Source: Prunus persica (lineage: Eukaryota > Streptophyta > Magnoliopsida > Rosales > Rosaceae). From it: a stretch of 64,000 nucleotides of DNA. Location: positions 20,026,462 to 20,090,461 of the forward strand of contig NC_034015.1 of assembly GCF_000346465.2 (NCBI RefSeq). Reading direction: 5' to 3'. Of the stretch, positions 35,847 to 55,745 are shown one piece after another. The stretch's first letter is position 1, and each line of letters starts with the position of its first letter. Both the position numbers and the translations under genes were made by a program. The notes under the pieces were generated by a model. It was given only the letters and a program-made list of their open reading frames with translations, made no database searches and was not told the DNA's origin.

Positions 35847-36804
35847 GTTCAAAGGATAACGGTGATACCAATTGTTCTTGTTATTGTTATTTATTGCTTG
35901 GAAGCTTTTAGGGAATCAAAAGTATGGTTTCTTCAAATTTCAGCCTTGTTCGAGTGAAGTATTATTAGGAGAAACTCTCCCATGTGATGGCTAGTTGTAA
36001 AACTCTTCACCCCCAGAATTTTGAATGTCTTTTTTTTTTCTTCTACCCTCCTATTTAAAATTGTTGGAACTTATAACAGTTGTATTAATCAGCGGCCCAA
36101 GATTTTAAAAATAAATCCAGAGTGTTTACTCACTTTCCACTTGTTTGTAGACTTGTATCTATAAATCCCGATCCCCTCTTTTTGCAATCCTGAAGCCAAG
36201 CTCTATCCCCTCTTTTTGAAATCTATGCAAGGTGGAAGATTTCAAAATCAAATGGAGAACAATCAATCTTCCTTTCTTTTTGGGTTGAAAGCAACAACAA
36301 TGGATCTTTCAAAAAAAAACCTCAAAGGAAAAAAAAGCGTATCAGGATGACACAACCTACAATTGCAGCAATTAACCCACATCAGTTCTTATCTCAAAGA
36401 TTGCATTGAATTGAAGTATAACTTCGACTCCTTTATCTCAGACAGCACGGACTGATCAAAACAAAAATACCCTGAAGATAATTTGTTGAATTGGATAGAT
36501 TATTGGAAAACGTCTTAGAACCCAGCACATGCTACACAGGAGTTGCTGAGGTCCTCAAGACGCACATAAAAAACACAAGCACTATCAAAAGGAAGACAGT
36601 AGTTTTCAAATCTATAAGCAATGCTGCTAGAATACGATATAACCATACTTTTCCTTTTTCTTTCAAGTAAAAGAAGTATCTCCTTAAAAGTGAAGTTCGC
36701 AAAACCACCGAGGTTTATTTTTCCATTCAACAAATAAACAAGAGTACAAGTTCATATAGAAGAAAGAAAAACAAAGAAACAAAAACTAAAGATCTATAGC
36801 CGGC
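35847..36804. other. Convergent junction
   Basis: 3' ends of CDKF;1 (plus) and the Lys/Glu-rich gene (minus) face each other here. No gene is seen. It is the single point in the window where gene orientation changes. Confidence 0.5.
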
Positions 36805-39458
36805 TTACCGCACCGGCTGTTGATTGTAGTGGTTCTTCTCTTTTTTCTTTGCTGCAGCTAGCCTTGCATTCCTAGCAGCAGCTTCACTCGCAGCAGCTCG
36901 GGCAGCTGCATCCATTTCTTTGCTTGATTTCTTCTTCTTCATAGATGCCACTTTCTTTAGCCGCTCTTTAACATCACCAGCAGATGTATTTTCTCCCTTA
37001 TCTGTCCCAGCATCTTCATCTGCTGCCGCAACATCGATGCCATCAGGCTGGTCCGGGGATTCTTTTGGCTCCTTCAATGACTTATCCTTCTTTTTCTTCT
37101 TTTTTGCACTTTTGCTCTCCCCGGTGGCATTCTCCTTCTTGTCTACCTCGCCATTTAGATTCTCTACCTTCTTCTCTTGTGCAATACCTGCAGAGAGAGG
37201 TAGGGGAAAATTCAGCCCATGTAAGAAATAACAAAAATCGAACTGATCAAATATGATGAAAGTTGCAAGAGTACATGGATCATTATTCCTTGGAAGAGAT
37301 CAAATTTGATGAAAAGCCCAATAAATGAACGTAAGACAGAGGAGGGCATAAATTAGTTTTCCAACCTACTTCTTAACTGGCCAATTATCATATATAAAGA
37401 TAAGGTACGTGGTTGATGTTTAGCATAGTATTTAAGCTTCCGGAAGTCAAAACTCATTTTGAAATAATGTTATGAAAAAAAAATCAGACGATACATACAC
37501 AATTACTAAACAAGAACTGGCATGCATAATCATATTCATATAAGCAAAATTACCACTGGAATCATCTTGGCCACCGGTCTCGCTTTTGGCACCGTATCCT
37601 AGCTCTGCAAGAACAGCTTCAAGTTCTTCAAGCCCCTTTTTCTTCAGTTCCTTCTTAGAAAGCTGCCTTTCAGTATCCTTAGGAGCTGGAGAAGCTTCAA
37701 GGGGCTTCTTAAGTGGCTCAGTTTCCACTGGTGCTTCAAGTTCATTTTCATGTTCCTCGTCGACATCATCAACTTCATCAAGTCCTTCCTCCTCGCTTTC
37801 ACTTACCTGGAATCCAGGATAAATATAAGAATTAAACAATCCAACCAGAGGAATAGTACTCACTCAAATGCTTTAGGATATTCAAAAGTACAACATCGAC
37901 ATCTCAGGTTTAAAGACTGATGGAGTTAGTTGACTTTACGAAAAGATAAATGATTGTTACATTAAGTTAATAGAGAAGCATATGTACCCTTAGAAGAACA
38001 CACCCACACGCACACATTCCAGTTTACAGTTATCTACTTGATTTTCTTTGGCTATATCTGGGATACACACTGAGTTTTCACAATGAAACCATACAAGCTA
38101 CTTGCAAACCTATCACTTTGCCTTATAAAAATAAGTTTTCATAACAGAAATCAATTTATTATATTACCATAATGAAAGCAACAAAAGATAAATTTCATTG
38201 CATCCACTACAGAAGGAGAATCATTTCCACGAGATGCAAGTAGACGCGTGGGTGAAGTTTCTGTCTCACGACAATGTACACATGTTGAAAGGAAACTGGT
38301 CATGGATAGGCCAGAGATACCAACAAAGGATATAGCTATTTTCTAACAGAATAATGGCAATTCAATTCCATGAAATGCAGGTACACGTGCAGGTGAGGTT
38401 TCTGTCTCATTACAATCTATACGTGCTGAAAGGAAACCGATCATGGATAAGCCATGGATTCCGACAAAGGATATAGCTATTTTCTAACAGAATAATGGCA
38501 ATTCAATTCTAACAAGTCAAGGTGGCAAAAAGACAAAATCAAATGTCTCCACAAAAGCCACCAAAACCAAGTCATAACATCAAAGATGCATAACTTAACA
38601 CGTGCACACAAAACTGAGTAGCTGATAAGCCTTTACAGGTAATGCAATAACGTTTGGACTCTAAAATATTCGCATCTACTACCGTTAGATGAAATGATTG
38701 AAAGAATGATACAAACTAGATAAGGATTCCACAAAATCAACAGATATGAATATCAATAAATTCCATAACTCCTACCAAATGTTATCATCAAAATCCTTTC
38801 AGTAATCATCATCTTAATCATTCCAAAAGTAGAAAAAAACAACCAAATGTAATTGCTTCGGCAAACGTCAGTGATATTTCACAGTTCCTATGACTTTTTT
38901 TCCTCATTAAATCTCCATATGTGTTGTCATGTCAATTTGCAAATACCAATTAAACAAAACTAAGCAAAAAAGCACCTCCTTTTACAGCTGCATCATGAAA
39001 AGGACCGATCATTTCCTATAACAGAAACAGATACATTCCCACACAAATGCAATGCATGCTTTCCAAGTTTAGCAATATCAAAATTAAGATCACGATGCAA
39101 AAAAATGGCCAAAAAAATATACCAGTTCACCGACTTCCACATGCTCAGCTTCATGCTCAGTCTCCTTGGCCACCTTTGAATCCTCACCAGCCCAGCCCAA
39201 TTCGGGCGGAGCTGTAGTTGCATAGTAGTCGTCCTCGTCCTCGTCATCGACATCGGCCCACGATTTCACGTTGAGGGGCGCAGGGGCCCAAAACACCTCT
39301 TTTTCGGCCTCCTCAGGATTCTGAGCTGTGCCGCTTTTCGAGCTCTTGGAGGAACCCTTCTCGGACTTCTTCTTCTTCTTCAAGCTCCCGAGCGCCGCAA
39401 ACACGTTGGTGCTATTCAGAACCACAGACTCGTCCTTTCGGTTCCCGCCTCCCACCAT
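36805..39458 (-). CDS. Lys/Glu-rich conserved plant protein of unknown function
   Basis: Three exons give 323 residues: 39458-39123, 37806-37554, 37187-36805. The protein is low in complexity: a poly-Lys/Ser stretch (LKKKKKSEKGSSKSSKSG, about 25-42), the motif VFWAPAPLNVKSWADVDDED with an Asp/Glu run and YYATTAPPELGW, a long acidic part (SESEEEGLDEVDDVDEEHE), the coiled-coil-like segment LSKKELKKKGLEELEAVLAE with LGYG, and a basic Ala/Lys C-terminus (ARAAASEAAARNARLAAAKK). Basic and acidic blocks of this kind are frequent in nucleolar or RNA-associated proteins, but no catalytic domain is recognised, and I cannot assign a function. Intron 1 is unusually long (1,316 bases) and carries a 141-bp direct duplication. 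The upstream side is the Lys-rich 5' leader; its neighbour on the minus strand, the DUF936 gene, lies upstream. Confidence 0.75.
38230..38511. repeat. Direct duplication, 2 x about 141 bp, in an intron
   Basis: Unit 1 (38230-38370) and unit 2 (38371-38511) lie head to tail. Both carry GTTTCTGTCTCA, TGAAAGGAAAC, ACAAAGGATATAGCTATTTT and CTAACAGAATAATGGCAATT. The last 50 bases are nearly identical and the first 80 more diverged. It sits in intron 1 of the Lys/Glu-rich gene. Confidence 0.88.
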
Positions 39459-40778
39459 TTCTTAATCCAGCGTAAGTCTAGACTTACCGCGCGTTGCCAA
39501 ACAGCAGGTTTTTTGAAGTTACGGTTTCGTGACGAAGCTCAGGCGCGAGCTGGAGGGTAAAATCGGAAATGGGAGAGGGAAAAGATTAGGGTTTGGGAGA
39601 ATTTTGATTCTCAGATTGCTGTTGAGGTTGGTGAGGATCTGAGAACGGGAGAGCTGAAATGAAACGAATCGTTTTGGTGAACTCGGGTGACGAGTGAAGA
39701 GGGTTAGCAGAGTCTCCTCTGCGAGACAGCGAGAAAAACCCTGCGAGGCTTTCGTGACGACGAGTGAGGAGGAGGAGGAGGTGGCTTTGCGTATGTGTGA
39801 AAAATGTTGCGCTGGTTGAGTTTTTCAACCAACATTACATGGCAAGGGTGTGTGAATCGGTGATGGTCTTATAAAAGAAAAAAAAAAAAAAAATCTAATT
39901 CTGGGCTGTGGATGTGGGTGAAGCCTGGGCGTCGGATATGTCCGTGACCAAGATTTTGATGGGCGGTCATGATGGTTTGGTTTGGCGTGGGGCCCAGTGG
40001 GCTGGCATTTTTTTTATTGCGGAGGATTTTTCATGTGTGGAGAGAGAGGCCAGGATAAGTGCCATCTGGCGTGGCTTCAATGCAGATGATTGGGACCCAC
40101 TTGTTGTAACTGATCCATAAGGACTCGTTTGTTACACCTTCTAAACTTTGTACCAAACAAGCTCTTCATAGTCCATGCCAAAACAGTAACACAAAAGTCG
40201 GTTGAGAAAAGTTTAATGTTTTTCAATTCATTCTCCGAAAATGAAAGATTACAATTAAAGATATGGCTTTCCTTTTCAAATTTATTCTTTGAAAATGAAA
40301 TTTATAATTAAGATATGGCATTCATGTCCGTATTTACATTGTTTCTCAGTTAACGTAATGAAACTTGAATTTAGAATCTCTTCCGAAGCTAGAAAGAAAA
40401 ATACTAGTGCTTTCGGACCAAGTATTAGTTGGTTTGAAGGTCAAACCAAGTTCAACACAACATATTCAAGTCTAAAATATGAATTCAACATGATCGAGTC
40501 CAAGTAAATCTTAACCTAAATCAATCCACTCTAAATTTTGTGAGCTTGAATTGATTGAGGTGATGAGCTTCTACATAACTGACCAATAGTGACAAACTTG
40601 CTATTAGAAAGAAGCAGAGTATAAACGAAAATGAAAACTTGCTTGCTAGACCCAGAACTAGAAAATTCAGAAGGAATCAATTATCATTTTCAGCTGAAAA
40701 GGATACAATCTGTTCAAATTCAAGTAGAAAATTTAAATCGAATTACAAAGACCAAAATAAGTTGAAATGGAAGTGAAA
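39459..40778. other. Spacer between the Lys/Glu-rich and DUF936 genes
   Basis: The first 400 bases are the divergent upstream region of the Lys/Glu-rich gene (minus strand); it has a purine-rich (GAGGAGGAGG) patch near 39765-39780 and a poly(A) run at 39880-39895. The remainder is AT-rich and holds the DUF936 3' UTR. No gene seen. Confidence 0.45.
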
Positions 40779-43257
<2,479 letters not shown>

Positions 43258-44275
43258 TGTTGAGCAGCTCTGTGCTTTGTGTGTGTGTGGGCGTGGGTGG
43301 GTGATGAAGAAGACTCAGAGAGGAGAGAAGAATATAGATGGAGAGGTTTGAGTGTATGTGTGAGAAAGAGCATTGGCTACTGAAAAGTGGGACCCAGTAG
43401 CTCATTTGGCCGTTACGAGATTTCAAATTCAAATTCCCGCTAACTGTTTAATATTACTATTACCATTGTTTGAATTTAGGTGCTACGTTACCGTTACGTT
43501 ATCCCTTCCCTGTCTATCCATCCCAATTGAAAAAAAAAAAAAAAAAAAAAAAAAAAGTTAGAGAAATAGAGAAAGGTTAACTTCCAGTAGCAAAATCCCA
43601 CGTCATATGGTTCCAATCCCAAACTTTTCATTTGACATTAAATCGAAATCATTTTTGTCTCTTTACTTTCCCACACTTCCATTCAACATTAACAATCTGA
43701 GCCAAAAATATTTTGTATATACTAATACTAGATGCCTGTGAATTGTGAAGTCAAATGTTTCATAAGCGCATAAATCTGTTTGATTTGGAACAATATTACA
43801 ATGCACAACAGATAGCCGCCGGAGCTCTACTTTAAATAATGCGGAGAGGCAGGAAGCAAGTGCTCCAATGGGATGTTGAGTCAGTCTGCAATAAAAACTG
43901 CACACAATATACAGTATGCAGCTACAACTCAGGTCCACATACAAACAATCGTTCGCGAAGAGTGAAAATTTGGATGCATGATTCTCGTTGCGTGCAACGT
44001 ATGTAGGGAAGTTGATTTCCTTAAGGTGGTGCAGAGTGGTAACTGCAACTCTAATGAGCTAACCCCATTCATTGTCATGATTATTTTCAAAACTACATGT
44101 TCACTAATCAGGAATACAATGTAATCCAAGAAAAATTGTCAAAAATACTTTACACTTCCTATCACAATTCACATGTAGTCCATACATGCCAACTTTCATA
44201 TTTCAAATAACAGAAAATACAAAGGAAAATATCGCTTTGTTACTTTCCTTTGCTTTGTATAATTTTTACTCATCC
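43258..44275. other. Spacer between DUF936 and SYP32
   Basis: DUF936 upstream region (right side of 43257), a 28-base poly(A) run (43530-43557), and the SYP32 3' UTR. Apart from a CT/GT-rich leader near 43258-43330 nothing else is recognised. Confidence 0.45.
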
Positions 44276-46238
44276 TTATGCCGCAAAAAATAAGAAAAAT
44301 ATAAGAAATACAATAAGTACAAAGAATATCTTGATCATTAGCCATCGGTTGGATGATATACTGTTAAAGTACCTGGCCAGTTGCCCTTGTGCTCCTTCCA
44401 CATTGGCCAGTGTGTCGTCCATATTCTCATCAATCCTGCCAGCCACAGCCCCAATATTGAGTATTTAACCAAAAAATTATTCTACACGCTTGTGTTTTCT
44501 GTTAGTGATGAAAGGTGAACCCATCCAAGTACTTTAACATGACTGCTAAACAAACCTGATTGCAAGCTCTCCTTGCTGAGAAACCATGGTTGCCAATTGT
44601 GTGAATATGCCACCCAGCTCATGAATTGTTGACTCCACGTTATGAAGAGCTTCAGCTCGGCTCTGCATATAGCTGTCTTGTTGTTCTACCTGTTGTTGCT
44701 GCTGTTGCAGTAATGGCTGAGATTCCATCTCTGTCTGCTTCCTGAAGGAAATATGAAACAATGCCATTGACATCTAAATTGAAGTCGTGGATCTAGGATA
44801 TATGATTCACTACAGGCAGCATTAGGAAGATGACAGCACTATTTCTCTCCAAGTTCCAAAATGAAAGGGAGCAATCAAAAGGTTCCGTGTAACAAGTACA
44901 CTGCTTAGCCAGTCATGGTTAACGATGGGATTAATATAGCACCGGAAGTTATAAAAAGAACAATAGGCATGTATTTGAGGCTGAGGCTCCTAATAAGAAC
45001 TTGCCTTTAGAATATAACAATATGGTTACAATAACTACTTCTGTAAAACATGCTGATGCCTAGTGTAGTGGAAATTTACCTAGGAAATAACTGTGACGAA
45101 GAAGACGCAGAATCATTGGCCCATGGAGGAGGATCTTCCGATGCATTAGCAGCTGATCTGGCAGCAACTGGACGTTGGCGAACAAATGGATTTGTTGACT
45201 CTTTTGAAGTGCTTGAAGAAAACAATTGCCTCCTATTTTCATGAACCTTTAAATTCTGCCATATATAAACAAGAAACGTTGAACTTCGTATTCTAGTCAA
45301 ATAATAAAGCTCATCAGACAACCATGTGCAGGGACATACAATATACCTCTGTCCGCATGGTGAGCACTTCTTTAAACTCTTTCGTGGTGCTCATTAGTCG
45401 GTTCTTCAGGTTATCCACAACCGTAGTTGAATGATTTGTGGTGTCACTCGAGATGTTTCCACTTTCATTTTGGGAATTGCAGGCCAGCTGCAGATCTATC
45501 ACTGCTGAATTAAGTCCAGTAATATCTTGCTTTATAGCTGATGTCAGCTCTTGGATCTCCAGAGCTGGATCATCAAACACTGATGTCCTTTTTGCCACTG
45601 GAAAATATCAAAGCAATACTTGTGTTTCAACATGGGTCGCTCCAAATATCAGCAAGGCTCTCCATTTATGTAAACAAATCACAAAACAATACTAAATTAT
45701 TGAACATCAATATTTAAAGACTAGATACCCCCATTGTTATACAACCATGAAATACTGGGTCATTCATATTCTAATTCCATCACAAACCTTTGCTTAGCAT
45801 CCTGTCTCAGCATAATTAATTAACACTAATCAAAGCATATATGTATAAAGAACAATTACAGATCAAAATTTACAAATCCATTTTGACAGTGTGATCTCTA
45901 AAACACCAAACAAAACCAATTAACTTGTATAATTTAACATAATCAGAGATTAAGGAAAATTTTGGCAAATAGCATAGATTTTACATACATTGTGCGAGCT
46001 TGGTGAGCATGCGGGAAGTGTGGTGAATCCCAAGCCCAATCTTGGAGGCCCTTTTGTTGAACTCCGATTGAATCGAAGCCGCAGATCGAGATCCGTCGAT
46101 CTTCGCGCCACTATTGCTACTCGATGCTGGGCCATCGTTGGCTGGCGTCGAGAAGGAGGACTTTCGATGCCTCTCTGTTATGCTCAGAAACTCCTGCGTT
46201 CGATCTCGGAAGGACGATTGCCCCGATTTTCCATGCAT
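44276..46238 (-). CDS. SYP32: Qa-SNARE syntaxin-32, Golgi
   Basis: Five exons give 340 residues: 46238-45989, 45597-45347, 45255-45080, 44741-44556, 44435-44276. It is the plant Sed5/syntaxin-5 relative acting in ER-Golgi and intra-Golgi membrane fusion. The N-terminus has the SED5-type peptide (GQSSFRDRTQEFL, a Sly1-binding motif), then SEFNKRASKIGLGIHHTS, the Habc helices (SVFDDPALEIQELTSAIKQD), the conserved linker KESTNPFVRQRP, and a polyglutamine patch. The Qa-SNARE motif (HNVESTIHELGGIFTQLATM, then VSQQGELAIRIDENMDDT) lies at about 245-305, and a single C-terminal membrane anchor (IKIFFVLIVFLIFFLFFAA) ends the protein. The stop comes just after FFAA, as in tail-anchored syntaxins. Length 340 compares with 347 in Arabidopsis SYP32. 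Confidence 0.95.
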
Positions 46239-47114
46239 TTCTATACTTTTATTCACTGATTTGTAACAAAATTTATAATGAAAAAGAAATTTTTTGTACA
46301 AATTCTATTTCAACGCTCTGTTATGCTCAGAAACTCTGTATTATATTATGGAATGGAATTGATGAAATTAGATGCAAAGATTGGGTACTCTGAAACACAG
46401 GAGGCCCTTGAATTGGATCACGGTGGTGAAAATTTTCGCACTTTTTTATTGAAGGAGGTTTTTCTTTTTTCTTTTGGGCAAAATTTTTATTAAATGAGAG
46501 AGAAGGAAAGGAAATGGGTGAAAAACAGTAAATAAAGTTCAGTCTTATTTTTTACTTTTTTATTGGTGGCCCTCATTGCAGATAGAACATAGGAAGTCCA
46601 ATAGCAACAAGAAGCTAAGGCCCAGGAGCAATTTAGTTCGACCCACTCCACTCTACTCTGTCTCTCTCGAGTAATTCTTGAGTGTGACCGTTGCAAGATG
46701 TTACAATTCACTCATGATATGATGCATGTAATTATCTATTAATAATAGGGATATTCTCAGATTGGGAAAGTACCTACAATATCACTTGCCCGTATATAAC
46801 ACGTGATGGTGTGACAATCGCATTCAACTATTTTACGTCTCTCCCATTTGTGTGATACTGTAGGTATAGGAATAGGATCAAGCAACTCCAAAGCCATAGG
46901 AATATCACTTAAGATTTAAACATATGAATTACTGCAATGCATTATCAACATTAGAGAAAGAATTTAAGAAAGAAATGAGCAAAAAATTTCAACTTGGGAT
47001 TGGGAACCATGGATTATGCCAGAACAATCTGCTTTACAAGGTGTAAGCTATCATACTATAACATGTTTGATGTTTTGCTATAGCTAGGTTTCATGGCTTC
47101 CTAAAGAGCTTATG
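46239..47114. other. SYP32 upstream region and beta-glucanase 3' flank
   Basis: Gene-free. It holds the SYP32 leader/promoter (46239-46500) and AT-rich spacer. A short duplicated stretch, CTCTGTTATGCTCAGAAACTC, at 46171 and again near 46315 (CGCTCTGTTATGCTCAG), links the SYP32 first exon with its upstream sequence. Confidence 0.45.
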
Positions 47115-48918
47115 TCATAGCAGAACCAAATACAACAGATATCCTCCAACAATTTTCATCACCATGTGTGCAAGGCCACTGCTAGGCAACACTGAAGGAC
47201 CACCATAAGAAATCATCACTGGAAACTGGCAGTCCCCAACAGACGGATTTTCATCAGTCACCACAGCCAAACCAGAGAAATCACACGTCCAGCTTTTCTG
47301 GCTATTCACCTGGTAATACATGTTAAATGCATAAGAAGCATTTCCCCGGAGGCTGAGGTTATTGCAAGAACACCCATAACCCAAAGCAGTACAATCTGAG
47401 AGGGTACAAGCATAGTCAATGCTTTTTACCAAGACCTCCAAATCTTTAGCATCTTTGTCCAAAACACACCACCTCTTCAGCATATAGTCTACATCTTCCA
47501 CAGCTGCAAGGCCTTTATTTTCAAGAGAGCCTGTCAAATCCAAATTATACTTTGGCTTCCCATCATACTCAAATAGCCCCCAGTGCCTTTCAAAGTTTCC
47601 AGGAGCAATGCTTTTCGCATCTTCATCGATGAGGCTGAATAGATAGACATCAATTTTTCCTTTCCTTGCTGGGGTTCCATTTCCACTCAGGGAATGTTGA
47701 ATCATTCCCTGGTTAAACCTCCTGGCATTTCTTATATTGGCATTTATGTCACCATCAGTTGGCCAGCCCACCTCTCCAACCATGATCTTCATCTCAGGGA
47801 ACCCAGCTTTGGTCAGAGACCAAACGAGCGTGTCAAAGTTTGCGTCAAACACATTGGTGTACAGTAGATCACCATCCTTCATGGGCTTGGTTGTTCCATC
47901 AAAGAAAGCAAATCCAAAAGGAAAATATGTATTGCCATAGAGACTGAGAAAAGGATAGATATTGACTGTGAATGGAGCATCATTGGTATGTAGGTATTGG
48001 ATGATCTCAATTAAGGAGTCTCGAATTTCAGGCCTGAAGTCTCCTGTAGATGGAACTGGGTCTGAGTCAGGGGAGAAGTAGATGTCGGCGTTGAAGGGGA
48101 CGGTGGCTTTGACTTGTGACCCAAGTCCTGCATTGTTGAGGGCTTCTTGGATGTTCTTCAGAGCTGGTAATGTGGTTTTTAGATAGGTGCCATTGTATGT
48201 TTTAAGGAAGGGTTCATTGCCTACAGAAACATACCTGCAAACTCAATTGTCATAATAATTTTAGCATGTTCAAGGAATTCCTTAACATCATTCAGACATA
48301 ATTGGAAACAGGTAACAGTCATAGTAACAGTTAAAAGAAGAGAGATAGAAAGCAAGGAGAACAAGCAACACCTCCAGAATCATGGGGGGAAAGAAATGAA
48401 CTTCCCCATGATTTTACAGAAATTGAAGATAATCAACTGACAGGGTTTTGACTTTTGAGAGTGAGAAAAAATGAACCACTTAGGAACATAATGGCATAAA
48501 AAGAAAGAATAAGAATACAAACACATTGCAAAAATGGGTTGAAAATTAATCAAGAAATTGTGTGACTCAACTTGATATTGACTCCACCATTGGAGCAGTA
48601 ACTGGTGACATTGGCATCGACCCAAGTAGCTGCAGCAACAGGATCTTGGCTCATCTCTTGCAACATGACATTGGGTACGGCCAGCATCACCTCAATCTGC
48701 GTCCCCATAAGAGCAGCTAATATTTTCTCTTCAGCTTCGAACAACTTGAGTTTATTGAACCCATTATCCTTCAGCATTTTGACCACCTTTTCTGGTGGGA
48801 GCTGGTGTGTTGCCATTGTTCCCCAATTGACCCCAAAGCTCGTGCCTTTTTGGGCCATGTTCATCAACACCAGAATTAGTACTATTTCCCAATAGACTCT
48901 TTCTTGTGCCATTCTCAT
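47115..48918 (-). CDS. GPI-anchored glucan endo-1,3-beta-glucosidase with X8 domain
   Basis: Two exons give 488 residues: 48918-48572 and 48234-47115. It hydrolyses beta-1,3-glucan (callose) at the cell surface; relatives act at plasmodesmata or in pollen. Seen: signal peptide (about 1-27), mature start [15 protein letters not shown]17 barrel with the proton donor Glu123 in YVSVGNEPF and the nucleophile Glu270 in [12 protein letters not shown], an X8/CBM43 domain at about 370-453 (RWCVLD...[18 protein letters not shown]) with its conserved cysteines, and a hydrophobic C-terminus ([19 protein letters not shown]) expected to be replaced by a GPI anchor. The second in-frame ATG at 48912 is a possible start. 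The junction splits Lys116 (AA|G), normal for the family. A 54-base GA tract sits upstream of the TATA box. Confidence 0.93.
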
Positions 48919-49080
48919 TTTCTTTGGAGCTAATCTTAAATTTTTTTTTTAATTCTTCTTGAATCTGAATCTTTTTTGAATGAAGCAAAGAATCAAGAAA
49001 GATTTGAGGGCTCCAATGATTGAGGGACGCAGGGAGGGAAGAGAAAGGAAGAGGGGAATTCTTTTGGTTCTTTGTTCAAC

Positions 49081-49100
49081 AATATATAGAGTGCAAAGTG

Positions 49101-49156
<56 letters not shown>
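49081..49156 (-). promoter_or_regulatory. TATA box with adjacent (GA)27 tract
   Basis: On the minus strand the order is a 54-base (GA)n run (49156-49103), about 12 bases of spacer, then TCTATATATT (49090-49081), 160-170 bases before the glucanase start. Plant GAGA-binding (BPC) proteins bind GA repeats in promoters; binding here is an inference. The tract also makes a polymorphic microsatellite. Confidence 0.6.
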
Positions 49157-49158
<2 letters not shown>

Positions 49159-50568
49159 GAATTTCAGTGTTAGGCTTTAGAGAACTTTGATGGGAAAAGC
49201 AAAAAAGAAATGGAAGATTCGTTCCTTAATTCAGTTATTCAGTTATGGTGGCCAGCCCATGCTAATTGTTTTCCAACTGAATAATATTATTATTCAAATT
49301 AATCTTAATATGAAAAATATTATGTTTGCCCTGTCCAAAAAGGAAAATGCCAACTTTGGGAAGGGAAATGGGAACATGAAGACTTATCCAAGACCAAGAC
49401 CAAGGAGCAAAGATAGTGAGTGACCATCCATGAGAAGAAAACCATTGACTGATCTTTTAAGCAAACTTAAAGAGAATACTCCAAAATGCCAACTTTCCAG
49501 CCAAAACCTACGTGTTCATTTTTTCATCAATTTGCAGGCTCCTCCTTTGCGTTTGCTTTTATTACGTGAAAGTTTAACACTTTATCGTCGCAGAAAAAGG
49601 GATAGCTAGCATTAAGTGCCATTCCAAAGAAAAAGGATGTCTTTTAGTTTTTCTTATCAGGAAAATGCTACATTCACGCAAGGTACTACAACTTCCCCGA
49701 TACCTCCGTCGTCGCAGGTTCCACACGTAGGAGTTTAGGGCCTGCGCTGGGGACACTTCAAGTCTACGGATGGAGTTCAAAATGACATTTTAATGTTGAA
49801 GTTTCCAAGGGATGGGCACAATTTGAATTTGTTAGGGCAATGCCAATGGGAAGCATATTCTTCCCCTTCATCCTAAACCCTACATACACAAAAGGTGAAA
49901 GATTGCTTGTGAATTACTCAGATTTTGTTGCCTCCCTTGTCCCTACAGCTTCAGTCTTTGAGACCAGTCGTATAAAATGAAAGGAAAGTGCCTCTTTTTC
50001 TTTTTCCTTCTTCTTTTAATTAGAAGTTGTACTAAATTATGATCTAGAAACTTACACGAAAATTATGTGCTTTAGTCATGCGTAACAATAACACACACTA
50101 ACTACTGTCCTCATGCACAAACCATGAAATTAAAGGAGCGTTCTTAACCACTCAAATCATAAACCCCTTGCCAGATCTGTTCTTTTTGTTTCACACGGTG
50201 GTTTTAAAAAAAAGCACTCAAAACCTGGTACAATCAAAAGATATGAAGGCTACGACTGTCATACTGACTTTTCACAGATCAGATTTTGGTGATATGCCCT
50301 GATCAACCAATACAGTACACAGATTGTATGCAAAAATTACTGAACGATGAAAATTTTGAAACTTAATTGTTACATTTTTCAGAAGCAAGTCCATTTCATC
50401 TACCACCGTCAACATGATTTGCAATTTTTGCAAAATGGAAGGTTTCAAGTGCTTTAACAGACAGCAGTTGCTCATATAGTGCAGGGGATTGGCTTTCTAA
50501 GCTCTCAAAAGAAAGAGGCCCATTCGCGCAACTCCCTCTCTGTCAGCAGAATGAGAGACAGTGGCATC
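49157..50568. other. Spacer between the glucanase and TRM5 genes
   Basis: Glucanase upstream DNA and TRM5 3' flank. No gene or repeat is recognised; several open frames here are short and without family resemblance. Confidence 0.4.
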
Positions 50569-55460
<4,892 letters not shown>

Positions 55461-55643
55461 CTAATCTGATATGGAGTGGTCGTGCCAGCAGAGGAGCATC
55501 GAAACGCAGCGTCCGAGGATGTAGAACCGGGTCTTTTGGTGCTTCGCCATCATAAAGCACCGCTTTCGAAACCCCATTTTCCGGTGGATTTTCCGGCGGA
55601 CTCGGCGTGTGACTTGGTTTTGGGGAAAATTAGGACTTGTCAT
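55461..55643 (-). CDS. RTFL: DVL/ROTUNDIFOLIA-like small polypeptide
   Basis: A single exon encodes 60 residues with no intron. The C-terminal half (GFRKRCFMMAKHQKTRFYIL, then GRCVSMLLCWHDH) is the DVL/RTF core: a basic stretch, the TRFYILxRCVSML segment and the CW ending. These plasma-membrane-associated peptides restrict polar or lateral cell growth in leaves and fruits when overexpressed; the natural role is subtle. The N-terminal part (MTSPNFPQNQVTRRVRRKIH) is basic. The start at 55643 is the first ATG after a TATA box; an internal ATG at Met23 (55577) would give a shorter form that still holds the core. Its short length makes it easy to miss. Confidence 0.88.
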   Translation of the reverse strand: MTSPNFPQNQVTRRVRRKIHRKMGFRKRCFMMAKHQKTRFYILGRCVSMLLCWHDHSISD

Positions 55644-55745
55644 GGAGAACTGGCGGCGGCGAAAATCGGGAGGCAGGAAAGACGAAACTACAGAGTTATT
55701 AGTGTTTGAACGAACACGGAATTATATGGTTGTGGTTTTGTTCTT

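Noticed and set aside
36920..37256. Plus-strand frames over the Lys/Glu-rich gene
   Set aside because: Poly-Phe/Ser composition is the antisense of the Lys/Glu-rich exons.
55476..55709. 77-residue plus-strand frame over the DVL-like gene
   Set aside because: It is the antisense shadow of the DVL-like peptide; no family resemblance.
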